Assembly: GCF_020536995.1 (NCBI RefSeq)
Contig: NC_068359.1
Span: 104,433,026-104,497,025 of the forward strand
Direction: 5' to 3'
Origin: Dreissena polymorpha
Taxonomy: Eukaryota; Mollusca; Bivalvia; Myida; Dreissenidae
DNA length: 64,000 nt
Part shown: positions 9,786 through 21,640 of the stretch, one piece after another
Layout: each line of letters begins with the position of its first letter
How positions within the stretch are numbered: position 1 is the stretch's first letter
Notes under the pieces: generated by a model
Database searches by the model: none
What the model was told of the DNA's origin: nothing
The model's input: only the letters and a program-made list of their open reading frames with translations
Position numbers and translations under genes: made by a program

Positions 9786-12700
9786 CTATGCTGTCTGTTG
9801 TTCGGATGGCATGTTGCGGATAATGTCGGAATCACCTGAAACACATTAAGACTACAAGTCAGTAAATGTTGGCTAAACCAGTGATTGGAAGTACCACAAA
9901 TATCAAGTGTGGCCTGATCAGATGGATAGAGGGGCAGCGAGTACAGGGTGCAGAATCAACAGGGGTTTTAGGGGCTGGACAGAATGTAAACACTCTGTTG
10001 AGGACTTTATTTTTGCAAATATCTCAAATTATTGAAATACATTAGCAAAAACATTAAGAGCAGTTTGTGCCTATATCTTAAGGTATAAGAATAAAACCCT
10101 GAATACGTCTGAAATCGGTGACAAAATTTCACGTTGGTTTAAGTATGACCGTACACATGAATGCAGTAAAAAAATATAATTTTTGAACAAGAACACATGT
10201 TTACTTTAAATAAAGTAATTCAGATATTTTTCACATTGCTATAAGCAGCAAAACAATCTGTCTTTATGCAAAAGTTGAAATTCTTAAGAAAAATTGTTTT
10301 ACCGGTCTGTTTACATCCATTAACGTTTAATTGGGAACCCCACAGTCACGTGATCCTGCACCCTGTGTAATATTTTCTTGTTTTCAAGAAAAAAATCAAG
10401 AGTCTGGATTTGATAAGCCAAAGCTCATTATTTCAATGACAGGCACTCAATTGCAACTTAAAACACAGAGTGTCATTTTCATGGTTGTGATTATGATTAA
10501 CTTGTAAATCAAACTACTCCCCTCCTCCCCTAAATGGTTTCAAAAAGTCCTAACTATACAGACAGATCAATTCAAGGCAATCAATCTTGACACTCACAAC
10601 AAGGAAATCAGCTTAAAGGAAAAGCCCCAGTCCTGATTGTTAAGACAATGATCAATGTTCAGTGTTGTAATGTGGATGTTATGAGAGCTGCTTATGAAGA
10701 TCTTGTACTACAAAGCTACCTCATACCTGGGTCAGTAATGCTGAGGGTGCACACTACAGATCTTGTACTACAAGGCTACCTCATACCTGGGTCAGTAATG
10801 CTGAGGGTGCACACTACAGATCTTGTACTACAAGGCTACCTAATACCTGGGTCAGTAATGCTGAGGGTGCACACTACAGATCTTGTACTACAAAGCTACC
10901 TCATACCTGGGTCAGTAATGCTGAGGGTGCACACTACAGATCTTGTACTACAAGGCTACCTCATACCTGGGTCAGTAATGCTGAGGGTGCACACTACAGA
11001 TCTTGTACTACAAGGCTACCTCATACCTGGGTCAGTAATGCTGAGGGTGCACACTACAGATCTTGTACTACAAGGCTACCTCATACCTGGGTCAGTAATG
11101 CTGAGGGTGCACACTACAGATCTTGTACTACAAGGCTACCTCATACCTGGGTCAGTAATGCTGAGGGTGCACACTACAGATCTTGTACTACAAAGCTACC
11201 TCATACCTGGGTCAGTAATGCTGAGGGTGCACACTACAGATCTTGTACTACAAGGCTACCTCATACCTGGGTCAGTAATGCTGAGGGTGCACACTACAGA
11301 TCTTGTACTACAAAGCTACCTCATACCTGGGTCAGTAATGCTGAGGGTGCACACTATAGATCTTGTACTACAAGGCTACCTCATACCTGGGTCAGTAATG
11401 CTGAGGGTGCACACTACAGATCTTGTACTACAAGGCTACCTCATACCTGGGTCAGTAATGCTGAGGGTGCACACTACAGATCTTGTACTACAAGGCTACC
11501 TCATACCTGGGTCAGTAATGCTGAGGGTACACACTACAGATCTTGTACTACAAGGCTACCTCATACCTGGGTCAGTAATGCTGAGGGAGCACACTACAGA
11601 TCTTGTACTACAAGGCTACCTCATACCTGGGTCAGTAATGCTGAGGGTGCACACTACAGATTTTGTACTACAAGGCTACCTCATACCTGGGTCAGTAATG
11701 CTGAGGGTGCACACTACAGATCTTGTACTACAAAGCTACCTTATACCTGGGTCAGAAATGCTGAGGGTGCACACTACAGATCTTGTACTACAAAGCTACC
11801 TCATACCTGGGTCAGTAATGCTGAGGGTGCACACTACAGATCTTGTACTACAAGGCTACCTAATACCTGGGTCAGTAATGCTGAGGGTGCACACTACAGA
11901 TCTTGTACTACAAGGCTACCTCATACCTGGGTCAGTAATGCTGAGGGTGCACACTACAGATCTTGTACTACAAGGCTACCTCATACCTGGGTCAGTAATG
12001 CTGAGGGTGCACACTCTGAAGTATCTACCGCAAGCGGTGCCCAGCTCAATGTTGTTACCAGTGTAGTGGTGGACGCCGGTCTTGGCCAACATGGCATAGT
12101 ACTCAATCTCACTCTTCCTATAAACACACAAGTACGCTGAAGAATCAAGGGACATCAAATATACTTTACCTCTACACCCACTGTTTTATATCCAAATATT
12201 TTTATTTTAATTGTTGGTGCGCATAATACAAGGTTGTGCGTAATTCATAGTAAGGTTCAAGAAACAAATATGAAGTGGGTTTCCTAACTTATTATGACAA
12301 TAACAAAATGTATACAGTACCAGTCATATCGGGGAAACATGCTCTTAACTAGTAAGGAATCTAATCATTTCTGCAATAACAGTGTTTCTTTTTATCTTTA
12401 GACGGAAAGCTGGCAGAAAGAGGAATTTAATTTTTTAAATATGAATGATTATATGTTTCTATTCTTCCTTATTTTAAAACATTTATAAAATACTTTGATC
12501 CAAATGCTAAATTATATTATGCTCAATCTTGGATTGATGAAAATAGCCAGTACTATTGTTTTCAAAAATGACCAAATTCATTTTCTTTCCAAATTAGGCA
12601 AACTTTTTTCAAATAAAGTTAACGCCACAAGAGGATTTTTAGTCATTTGAGGAGGAAACAAGTATTCTTCTGAGCAGAGAAATGGGCCTAATTTCAGCCT

Positions 12701-15700
12701 AAAATAAGCCCTAAATTATCACTGAATAATGCCATAAATATTAGAAGACACAATTTTTCTGAAAATAAAACTCAAAAAACAAACTTTTTAAAGCAAATTG
12801 CCCCCCCCATATATTAATTATATAAATGTTGTATATTGGCATAATAATAAATAACTTTTAAAAGGCTTTATGTACAAAAACAAATACAATTCCAGGAAGC
12901 TATTGAAATCTAAGAATTTCTGGCTGAAAAATGAAGAGTATTTTACCATCAACAACTTATCCAGAGCAATTTATAAGCAACACTTAACATCAAATACAAC
13001 CAAATCCATGCGTGAGTATTACCCTGCTGTCATTCACAAACTAAGTAGCGATGTCAGTACACCTACCGATACTCAATCCACACTCCATCTCTCAGTCTGG
13101 TTACTTCAGACAGAAAGCAAACACATCAGTACAAATGACTTCATCTTAACCGGCATATTTACCAGCTCCGAAGTCAAAACCAAACATACATATTCAAGCA
13201 AACAATTAATATCTCTGTTTGGGTTTAATTATTATTCAAGATTAATTATGCAAATGCTAGAGGGCAATTACTTTTGTGTTTCAGTACAATATTAATGTTG
13301 TATCTGTCTGGAAACATTAGTTTCAAGACAAATCCAAGTGATTAAGACCTTGAAAAGGAGGTAATCCAAGCAAATACAAAATTGCCATTTTCTTCATAAG
13401 AATTCACTATGTGCTACTCAATGGGCCACAAGACCACATACTAAATTGACTTATTCTTCACACAGAACAGTCGATTGGTGTATAGCGGATTTTAGTGAGT
13501 AACGGATAGGTTAAACGTTTTTTGCAAAAAACTTTTATTTATGTTAAGATTTATAGTTTTCTATCAATTGAATACAAAAAGCCTATCGTTGTTAAGTCGA
13601 TTCATGTTTTTGTTGATGTGTGTCAATGTTTACAACTGTTTGTTTTTTTCGAAAGCAAAACAAGGTCACATTATGTACGCACCGTTTTTGTGACGAAAGG
13701 AAAAGTGCAGACGAATGGTTTCTTGAATTTTGCTGATTTTGTTTGGTAAACCAGAGCTCCAGATAAGGTTTAGTGAAATTCTTAAATTACTACCAGATTT
13801 TCAAAAAGAATTCTTAACTCTGAAATTTTATTCTTGACGTTACTACTAAGTTTTGGAAAATAATTCTTATTTTTTATAAATGACCTAAAAATAAATAATA
13901 ATGGTTATTTTCATGAAAAATAATCAAAATAAACATACTAGCAACTTTATTTATACGAGTTCAACAGTGTCTTTTCAGTATTATACAATTTTATTTTTCA
14001 AATACCTTCATATGCCCAAACTGTGCTTAGATTGCATGCCTTAGATGAATGTTTACATATTTCACAATTAAAACGGGTCTCCCCTTCAATCTTTTCAACA
14101 ATTAGCCACGGGACTTGTCCCTTCCACTCGTTCAATGATTTTTTGTGTGTTTAAGTTTGGACCCGTCGTGTCGCGTTTTTGTGTAGCTTTTCCGACTGTG
14201 TCGGAAACTGAACATACAGCATCGTATACGATCTTTTCTATAATGTCTTTCTAAACATTTAACTTCAGCTCACTTTGCATACAATATGTTAAAAGCGTGT
14301 TTTTGGACGCTTTGCAGTTTTTTAGGACGCTCTCTGGGCGCCGCCATTGTTTTTGACAGATAGACTGTATACGCCGCTTTTATTGGAAAAAATTGCGCTT
14401 TGTTAAACAAACCCGATAACCATTCTAAATAAGCACCGCAAAGATCTTTAATACGGGAAAAGAACTCAATAAAAATCGATACGAACCGATGTAAAAATAA
14501 TATTCGTAACTTGATTTTGTAATTCTTAATGGTACGACAAGATTTTAAAATAAATACGTAACGGACTTGAAAATAATTCGTAAATACGAAAATACGACCC
14601 TTAACTGGAGCTCTGGTAAACATAATGTTCATTGCTGTAATATTTTAGTATTATGTGTCCTTTACAAAAGTAAGAATGCTCAGAAACCAAATTGATGCAT
14701 ACCATATAAAACAAGGGCTGTTTGTAAAACATGCATGCCCCCCATATGGGCTCTCCCTTGTAGTGACAGCCATTGTGTGAATATGTTTTTTGTCACCTTG
14801 ACCTTTGACCTAGTGACCTGAAAATCAATAGGGGTCATCTGCCAGTCATGATCAATGTACCTATGAAGTTTCATGATCCTAGCCATAAGCGTTCTTGAGT
14901 TATCATCCGGAAACCATTTTACTATTTCGGGTCACCGTGACCTTGACCTTTGACCTAGTGACCTGAAAATTAATAGGGGTCATCTGCGAGTCATGATCAA
15001 TCTACCTATCAAGTTTCATGATCCTAGGAATAAGCGTTCTTCAGTTATCATCCGGAAACCATTTTACAATTTCGGGTCACCTTGAACTTGACCTTTGACC
15101 TAGTGACCTCAAAATCGATAGGGGTCATCTGCGAGTCATGATCAATGTACCTATGAAGTTTCATGATCCTAGGCATAAGCGTTCTTGAGTTATCATCCGG
15201 AAACCATTTTACTATTTCTGGTCACCATGACCTTGACCTTTGACCTAGTGACCTCAAAATTAATAGGGGTCATCTGCGAGTCATGATCAATGTACCTATG
15301 AAGTTTTATGATCGTAGCCATTAGCGTTCTTGAGTTATTATCCGGAAACCATTTTACTATTTCAGGTCACCGTGACCTTTGATATAGTGACCTGAAAATC
15401 AATAGGGGTCAACTGCAAGTCATGATCAATCTACCTATCAAGTTTCATGATAGCGTAAGCGTTCTTGAGTTATCATCCGGAAACCATTTTACTATTTCGG
15501 GTCACCGTGACCTTGACCTTTGACCTTGAGACCTGAAAATCAATAGGGGTCATCTGCAAGTCATGATTAATGTACCTATGAAGTTTCATGATCCTAGGCG
15601 TAAGCGTTCTTGAGTTATCATCCGGAAACCATTTTACTATTTCGGGTCACCGTGACCTTGACCTTGTACCTAGTGACCTGAAAATCAATACTGAATAGGG

Positions 15701-17451
15701 GTCATCTGCCAGCCATTATCAATCTACCTACGAAGTTTCATGATCCTAGGCCTAAGCGTTCTTGAGTTATCATCCGGAAACCATTTTACTATTTCGGGTC
15801 ACCTTGACCTTTGACCTAGTGACCTCAAAATCAATAGGGGTCATCTGTGAGTCATGATCAATGTACCTATAAAGTTTCATGATCCTAGGCCCAAGCGTTC
15901 TTGAGTTATCATCCGGAAACCACCTGGTGGACGGACCGACAGACCGACCGACATGTGCAAAGCAATATACCCCCTCTTCTTCGAAGAGGGGCATAATAAG
16001 CATGAAAGCTGCAACTCGGGATTTTGTGAATAACGGACATGTGGTGACCCATATTCAGGAATGTGGGGATTGTCTCAAATAAATATAAACTCAATTGAAG
16101 TTGTCCAATACACATGTGGTTAGCGTGTGGCTATGATATTAATTAGTGAAAACATCATTTTTAATGAAAAATAATCAAATTTTAACGAAAAATCGATTTC
16201 TCTGAAAACATATTTTTCACTATCAAATCTATATATATAACAAGGTATTCAACTCAAAATGACCCAAAGATAGGGTGCATCGCTTTGAACAGCCATTACT
16301 TCATCAATTGTGCAGCGATTTCCATGAACTTGGTCTTATTAAACGCAGAAATGAATTTCCTTTCTGGAAATGTACATATGTTGCAATTATTTTTTTACAA
16401 ATGCTGTGTCAAATTTCAAGAAATAACACGATACCACATGTAATTCGATAAAGACCTAAGCGATCCGGTAATGGCTGAATCAGTGTACCATGAAATTCGC
16501 GCTGTAAACAAATAATATTTTTTCGGAAATTTAAAACCGCTGGCATGTTTCAATAGGAAAGACATTTGTCTTTCGAGGTTTAATTGTTTAATTACTGAAT
16601 GCATGGTGTTTACATTGAAATGAGACTCGAAGTCCTTAGCTATCCGTTATACACCAACCAACTGTATTCCTAAGCAAGGCAAAGCCTGAAAGTACATTGT
16701 CTTAAAAAAACGACAGGCCATAATTCTTAATCAGGGCTGTTTTATGAATGTTTACGAAATAAAAGTTACAATGAGAAATAAGATGCTAATTTTTAGCCTT
16801 AACCATGCCAAATTTGGTGCTGCTACCATAACAGGGTGTGATGGGGGCTCATACCTGAGAGGAGGGGTGTTGTTAGCAATGATGACCAGCTTGGCCTTGC
16901 CCTGTCGCAGTGTCTTCAGCGTCTGCTTGTATCCCAGCACAAACTTGCCGCTCTTCATGACAAGGGCCAGACGAGAGTTGATGTTCTCGGTGTTCTTCTT
17001 CTGCAGACCACACAACGCCAACAAATCAGTCATTTCAGTTTTGGTTTTTAATTAGTTGGGTGTTTCCCTGTTTCATAGTATTTCAGTCAAATCATGGCGG
17101 TCAGTTTAAACAATTCACTTTACCAGTACTAAGTGCTCATTTTAATGGCAGAAACTGACTAAATGCCCTACTTAAATCAGAGGTAGGGAAACCTGGCTGT
17201 AGAGATGATTAAATGACCTATACCCACACTAGTCATGGGGCTGGGTTTGGAATCAAACATGAAATCATCTCAATTTTTCATCCAGCGCTGTACCAACTCA
17301 GCTTGCCAGCCTTTTCAAATCTTAGGGACAACGTATATTGTACATATTTACTCTGTATTCAGCTAAGCTTGTTCATTTATTTTTAACATGGAATAGGAAA
17401 TGAAAGATCAAACGATAAATCTGTACTTACGATCTTCTTAGCTGGAGCCAT
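9786..17451 (-). CDS. RPL30: 60S ribosomal protein L30 (eL30), 4 coding exons
   Basis: Minus-strand join: 17451..17431, 17000..16855, 12117..11987, 9835..9786; 348 nt, 115 aa, the same length as the human protein. Exon 1 encodes MAPAKKI. Exon 2 runs from [20 protein letters not shown] to NNTPPLR, exon 3 from [18 protein letters not shown] to [11 protein letters not shown], and exon 4 is [16 protein letters not shown]. All introns are GT-AG and phases match (AG|G, CCAG|GT). eL30 is a large-subunit protein of the L7Ae kink-turn-binding family, and yeast L30 represses splicing of its own pre-mRNA. Intron 2 (4.7 kb) holds nested transposons. Intron 3 starts with a 22-copy array carrying the exon 3 donor. 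Nothing suggests a pseudogene: the frame is intact, conserved, intron-containing and has a poly(A) signal. Confidence 0.97.
9944..10365. mobile_element. MITE with CAGGGTGCAG inverted termini, copy 1
   Basis: 422 bp in RPL30 intron 3. The left end is CAGGGTGCAGAATCAAC and the right end is the inverted match TGATCCTGCACCCTG. A homologous copy in the opposite orientation is at 31793-32236, with shared interior such as cacgtga, atggatgtaaac and ctgtcc. The CAG-type termini fit hAT-like elements, but no convincing target-site duplication was seen. Non-coding. Confidence 0.75.
10699..12015 (-). repeat. 22-copy 60-bp array built from the RPL30 exon 3 / intron 3 junction
   Basis: Period is exactly 60 bp. 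On the minus strand each unit is the last 29 nt of RPL30 exon 3 (from AGTGTGCACCCTCAGC to ACTGACCCAG) plus the first 31 nt of intron 3 (GTATGAGGTAGCC onward). The copy at 11987/11986 is the real junction. The other 21 lie downstream inside intron 3. All 22 keep CAG|GTAT; position +5 or +6 varies in three units (GTATTA twice, GTATAA once). Divergence is only a few substitutions in total, so the array is young or homogenised. An in-frame TAG lies four codons into the intron part of each unit. A 472-codon open frame on the plus strand is only a by-product of the 60-bp period. Each unit also has a small inverted repeat, CTTGT-AGT-ACAAG. Confidence 0.97.
12118..13467. other. RPL30 intron 2, 3' part: no element recognised
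   Basis: AT-rich intron sequence. A plus-strand open frame of 141 codons (12870-13295) is antisense to the intron, has no recognisable domain and is probably chance. Confidence 0.5.
13752..14615 (-). mobile_element. hAT-like element with 6-bp target duplication and zinc-finger remnant
   Basis: Inverted termini CAGAGCTCCAG / CTGGAGCTCTG, flanked by GTAAAC on both sides (13746-13751 and 14616-14621). Minus-strand reading of the interior gives [20 protein letters not shown] followed by [15 protein letters not shown], the style of N-terminal zinc finger found in hAT transposases and ZNF862-like derivatives. The rest of the transposase is absent, so it is an internally deleted, non-autonomous copy nested in the larger element. 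Confidence 0.75.
14710..16000 (+). mobile_element. Tandem-repeat element with terminal hairpins (family A)
   Basis: Starts aacaagggctgtttgt and includes the palindrome CCCATATGGG. It then carries about eight units of about 145 bp (tatcatccgg at 14901, 15046, 15191 and so on), a gacc/gacg simple repeat, and a 3' hairpin cccctcttcttcgaagagggg followed by cataata. Each unit has a TGACCTTGACCTTTGACCT core, on the other strand three AGGTCA half-sites. No coding capacity. The plan (5' hairpin, central tandem repeats, microsatellite, 3' hairpin) recalls non-autonomous Helitron-like elements of bivalves, but that placement is inferred. Confidence 0.7.
17180..17314 (-). mobile_element. tRNA-derived SINE in RPL30 intron 1
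   Basis: On the minus strand it starts aggctggcaagctgagttgg, with an A-box-like GCTGAGTTGGTACAGCGC and a B-box-like GTTTGATTCCAAAC, then a short body. The head differs from the SINEs at 6010 and 20684, so it is a second SINE family. Not a functional tRNA gene. Confidence 0.65.
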
Positions 17452-17600
17452 TTTGATCTTTTCAGTTTACGGCGACTGATTGGCCTATAAACAAAACATA
17501 ATTAATAATTAAAGACTGTTAATGCGAGAGATGAAGCCTGTGAAACAGATCTTTGGCCCGTGAAATGCTTCATACAACAGAACCCTCACCGAAAAGGGCC
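17452..17600 (-). promoter_or_regulatory. RPL30: RPL30 5' UTR and possible TOP start
   Basis: A 33-nt leader (17484-17452) is preceded on the minus strand by tttatag, a good acceptor, so a 5'-UTR intron is likely. Upstream, 17598-17590 reads CCCTTTTCG immediately before GTGAGG. That would be a terminal-oligopyrimidine start on a very short first exon with a donor, a typical ribosomal protein gene design. The short exon is only inferred; no TATA box seen. Confidence 0.4.
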
Positions 17601-19048
17601 TTTTACAAATTTTCAGCTTTTGCAAAGCCAAAATATCCGCTTATACTTCATAATTTATGAGGTGTAAAAAAAAACACCGACTCTCAGAACACATTCACAT
17701 TGACAAACCCTCTCCATAAACGACAAACAAAAGGAAATCACGATGTTACAAAGAATCTGTCACCGCCTTCGCTATTAAATCTGATGGTATACTCGTCACA
17801 ACAGTATACTTGTCACGTCTTTTTTTGACGGTTTGGGTCGCATGAATTTTTAAATATTGAGCGAACACACTGTTAATGAAAGTTTCCTATCCCGTCTGCA
17901 TTCAACAGCAGACATTTTCCCCAGCTTTACGACGAAAGTAACTTTTTATATCGACAACTACTGGAACCAGTGTCTATATATATTAATACTGAAAACTTAG
18001 TTCAAAATATACCAATTCAAATTATACACTCTACGGAGGAAACGGTACAACTAAAACGAAGAATCATATGCAATGCGTTTTTCCATTTACACAATCGTTT
18101 TCTGTACAATCAATTTCTTATTACAATTCATTTTCGGTCATACACAAATCATAAAAACGAACCTTCTCATGCCTGCTTAGCAAAGGCAAAAATGACTTAT
18201 GTTGTGATATATACCAGCCTCTTATGACAGGTGACCATTTTACTCTATTGTAATACAGACTGATTTTTTTGGGGGGACGGGGGTGTCTTACAGCAGCAGA
18301 CAGCAAGATAAGTTTGGACTGTATTTCTTTAATACAATTACATTTTAACCGTATGTTCCGTGTATGGCTTATCTACCCAGTTCTAGCTGTACTAGCAGCT
18401 CTAGGAAGGTTCTGGAATATACACGGCCCTAACCCACAGGGGGTCCAGTTGATGTACCATGATGTGGAAAGGGAATATACCTCCAGTCCAGCAGAACATT
18501 CAGCTCCCATTCGCCACTTGACAGTGTGTGAACCCTGGCGAACCAGACACACAACACTGTCTACATGGATGGACATTAATTGACAACTATGTACAAGACA
18601 TTTAAATGAAAATTGTTAGTTCAACCAGTGGATTTTTCTCACCTTTTTGTGAATGAGGCAAGGTCCCTTTGGATTAGAAAAAATTGTGGCGTTTGGACTT
18701 AAATTGGGAAATTTGTGTTCTTCACTTTCTAACAAATGCTTCAAAATTGAGAATAGTAGTGTTTTCAATATAATATTCACCAAGGTGAAATTTATTGAGC
18801 TGGATGGGAGGGAGAGGAACAAAATGTTGAGATCTAAATAAATTTATTTGAAAACCTGTCAATTGGGCTAGATCTGTCATTGCCAGCTCAGGCATTACCT
18901 AAATGTACCCCTGGTACTATGAAGAATACTTAAATGTACCTGGGGTAGAGAAAATATACTGCAATGTACCCGGGAATGCTAACGCTAAATTGGTCATTGT
19001 TTGCCTTTTTTCAAATAAGTTATGTTCATATATATGCCACTTGTTTAA
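17601..19048. other. Intergenic, unrecognised; one unusual open frame
   Basis: No known gene. A plus-strand frame (within 18269-18583) reads MFRVWLIYPVLAVLAALGRF, then a hydrophilic part with HDVEREYTSSPAEH. I do not recognise it, and it has no splice or poly(A) support. 18903-18980 contains three near-repeats of atgtacccctggta/atgtacctggggta, and a related motif recurs at 20450. Confidence 0.35.
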
Positions 19049-20280
19049 ACAAGAGCACCGCCTTGCGGGTGCAGACCGCTCATCTACTATTTCAAAAATA
19101 AAATACAAATAAATATTTGTGTTTTTTAAACGTTTAAAAAAAAAATAATTGGGGGGGGGGGGGGGGGGAGTGGCGTGGGGGGTATATTGTGAGGGTGTGG
19201 TGGTAATTTGTGAGATGATCTTAAAAAAAAAAAAAAAAAATGGGGGGGAGGGCGTGGGGGATGGTTTGGGTGGAGTCTATTGTGGTATGTCAGGTAAGAG
19301 TTGTTTTGTCAAAGTATCAATCAAATCTAATCATAAATAAAGAAGTTATGGCAATTTTAGCAAAATTTAATAATTTGACCTTGAGAGTCAAGGTCATTCA
19401 AAGGTCAATTTAAAATTCCACTTGCCAGGTACAGTAACCTCATGATAGCATAAAAGTATTTGAAGTTTGAAAGCAATAGCCTTGATACTTTAGAAGTAAA
19501 GTGGATTGAAACACAAAATTTAACCATATATTCAAAGTTAATAAGTCAAAAAAGGGCCATAATTCCGTAAAAATGACAACCAGAGTTATGCAACTTGTCC
19601 TTTTACTGTCCCCTTATGATAGTTTGCAAGTGTTCCAAGTATGAAAGCAATATCTATGATACTTTAGGGGTAAAGTGGACCAAAACACAAAACTTAACCA
19701 AATTTCCAATTTTCTAAGTATAAAGGGCCCATAATTCCGTCCAAATGCCAGTCAGAGTTACATAACTTTGCCTGCACAGTCCCCTTAGGATAGTTAATAA
19801 GTGTTGCAAGTATGAAAGCAATAGCTTTGATACTGTAGGAATAAAGTGGACCTAAACACAAAACTTAACCAAATTTTCAATTTTCTAAGTATAAAAAGGG
19901 CACATAATTCTGTCAAAATGCCAGTCAGAGTTACATAACTTTGCCTGCACAGTCCCCTTATGATAGTTAGTAGGTGTTGCAAGTATGAAAGCAATAGCTT
20001 TGATACTTAAGGAATAAAATGGACCTAAACACAAAACTTAACCAAAATTTTCAATTTTCTAAGTATAAAAAGGGCACATAATTCTGTCAAAATGCACGCC
20101 AGATTTATCTAACTTTGCCTGCCCAGTCCCCTCATGATAGTAAGTAAGTGTACCAAGTTTGAATGCAATAGCATTGATACTTTCTGAGAAAAGTGGACCT
20201 AAACGCAAAACTTAACCGGACGCCGACGCCAAGGTGATGACAATAGCTCATAACATTTTTTCAAAAAATAGATGAGCTAA
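19049..20280 (+). mobile_element. Tandem-repeat element with terminal hairpin (family B), copy 1
   Basis: Starts aacaagagcaccgccttgcg, which can fold through GCACC/GGGTGC. Poly-A/poly-G simple sequence follows (19137-19260), then about four units of about 174 bp with the core aagggcacataattctgtc. It ends ccgacgccaaggtgatgaca to atagatgagctaa. It also carries tgaccttgagagtcaaggtca. A second copy in the same orientation is at 36440-37885. No open reading frame of note. Confidence 0.75.
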
Positions 20281-20683
20281 AAATGGCATCTATATTATGG
20301 AAACTTGTACTCAAAAATAAAGTTGATGACTGTTTTGTTCAAAGAGAACAGTGTTTTGTAGTCCTTAGTGTGTTTTAAAACATCGGATTTTGAGCGGGAA
20401 TAAACTCTGGTCCAGTCTCAATTTGCTTGGTACGTGATAGTACATTTTCTGTACCTGGGGTACGTTTAAGTAGAACCTGAGCTTACAATAACCAATTGAG
20501 CTTCAATTGGGAATTTTTAGGCTCAATTTGGAAAAATGTACACTTTTTCCATTGGGAATGGGGCTGAATACCGACTGCAAATTTTAAGGAAAAAAACACT
20601 ATACTTCTGTTCTGTGAAACTTAATTCATATTTTATTTCATTTAAGGGGTTGATTAGGAGGTGGGAACCCATCAGTTATTCAA

Positions 20684-20850
20684 GGTCGCGGTGGTGAAGT
20701 GGATGAGGTGTCCGCCTAGCGATCCGGAGCTCGTGGGTTCGCTCCCTACTCGGGGAGCCAGTGCTTTCCACAGGATTTTTGTCAGGCGCCCCGGGGCTGA
20801 TGGGGGTAGTTCCGGAGGGGCGTCCCTTCCTGACGTTGATTTTTTTTAAT
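20684..20850 (+). mobile_element. tRNA-derived SINE, plus strand
   Basis: Head ggtcgcggtggtgaagtgga, with A-box-like TGGTGAAGTGG, anticodon-arm-like gtgtccgcctagcgat and B-box-like GGGTTCGCTCCC. Then the body gccagtgctttccacagg and a T-rich end. Same group as the element at 6010. Confidence 0.75.
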
Positions 20851-20919
20851 TTAACAAGTCAAAAACTCAAAGAAAAACAGCATCAAAAGACATCATTTGA
20901 TGCGCTATGACTCTTCGAG

Positions 20920-21640
20920 AAAATCCCCCAATCATTTAAAAATATTATATTGTTTAATTGTTTTAAAACTTTCTCGCATAGATAGTAAAATCCCGACTCG
21001 AACGATTCCCCAATACATCCGTTTCAACCCGACTCTATTACTGTATACTTACTACTTTTCAAGTTTCTATTTATTACCCGATAATCCCGTTTATTCCGTT
21101 TTTATAAATCACTTTCTGGTAAATATTTACGATAAAAACTCTCAATTACTTCTTTAACACAAACCATGCAATTTTTCTATAGTATCAAATAAATTAAGTG
21201 ACTATTAATAGATTTGATGAAATATTGCATGCGTCAATCCCCCGACGTGTTGTGTGCTTGTTAAAACGCTCAATACACGCACGCTTTCTATGCAAATGAC
21301 GCGACGTTGTACATGCTGCATAATTTTCGCGCTCTTTTTAATTGAGAAAAAGATTCAATACAAAATAAATTTGCACTGCTAATTTGAAGCAAGAATATTT
21401 AAACGTTGTGGTAACATTTACATTCGGAAGTGTGTTTCGGATTAAATACGCGTTAACATCGACTTACGGGAATGGGTTTCAGATTACAAATTTAATTATT
21501 CCCGTTTGAGAGTTCAACACATATTAACAGTTGCGTTATGAATTCAACGATAATTTGTTTAAACGCTTAACGAGTCGAATAAATGTTTTAACGGAATTAT
21601 GCATGAAATTCACGTTGTCTACGAGGATTACGGCCGGTTG
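20920..21640. repeat. Dispersed repeat, copy 2
   Basis: Collinear with 5036-5650 and in the same orientation (attacccgataatcccgtt, tggtaaatatttacgataaaa, gcataattttcgcgct, ttcaacgataatttgtt), with many substitutions and indels. No protein recognised. Confidence 0.6.

Larger units (their letters stand above)
13468..16664. mobile_element. DNA-transposon-like element with about 20-bp inverted termini, RPL30 intron 2
   Basis: The left end is CAGTCGATTGGTGTATAGCG and the right end, inverted, is CAGTTGGTTGGTGTATAACG, followed by further matching GGAT. No transposase is visible. The interior holds two later insertions: a hAT-like element (13752-14615) and a tandem-repeat element (14710-16000). No convincing target duplication at the outer ends, so the superfamily is open. 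Confidence 0.6.

Noticed and set aside
10648-12066. A 472-codon plus-strand open frame made of 20-residue repeats ([20 protein letters not shown])
   Set aside because: It is the antisense of the RPL30 junction array. The 60-bp period is divisible by three and one frame happens to lack a stop. No start context, no exon structure, and the other strand carries the real gene.
12870-13295. A 141-codon plus-strand open frame in RPL30 intron 2
   Set aside because: No known domain, no splice or poly(A) context, lies in AT-rich intron. Chance length in AT-rich DNA is possible.
17001-17430. snoRNA hosted in RPL30 intron 1
   Set aside because: Ribosomal protein introns often host snoRNAs, but no paired C/D or H/ACA boxes were seen; the intron holds a tRNA-derived SINE.
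20684-20760. Functional tRNA gene
   Set aside because: A- and B-box-like blocks are present but no paired acceptor stem or clean cloverleaf, and related heads with shared bodies occur elsewhere in the window, so SINE is the better reading.
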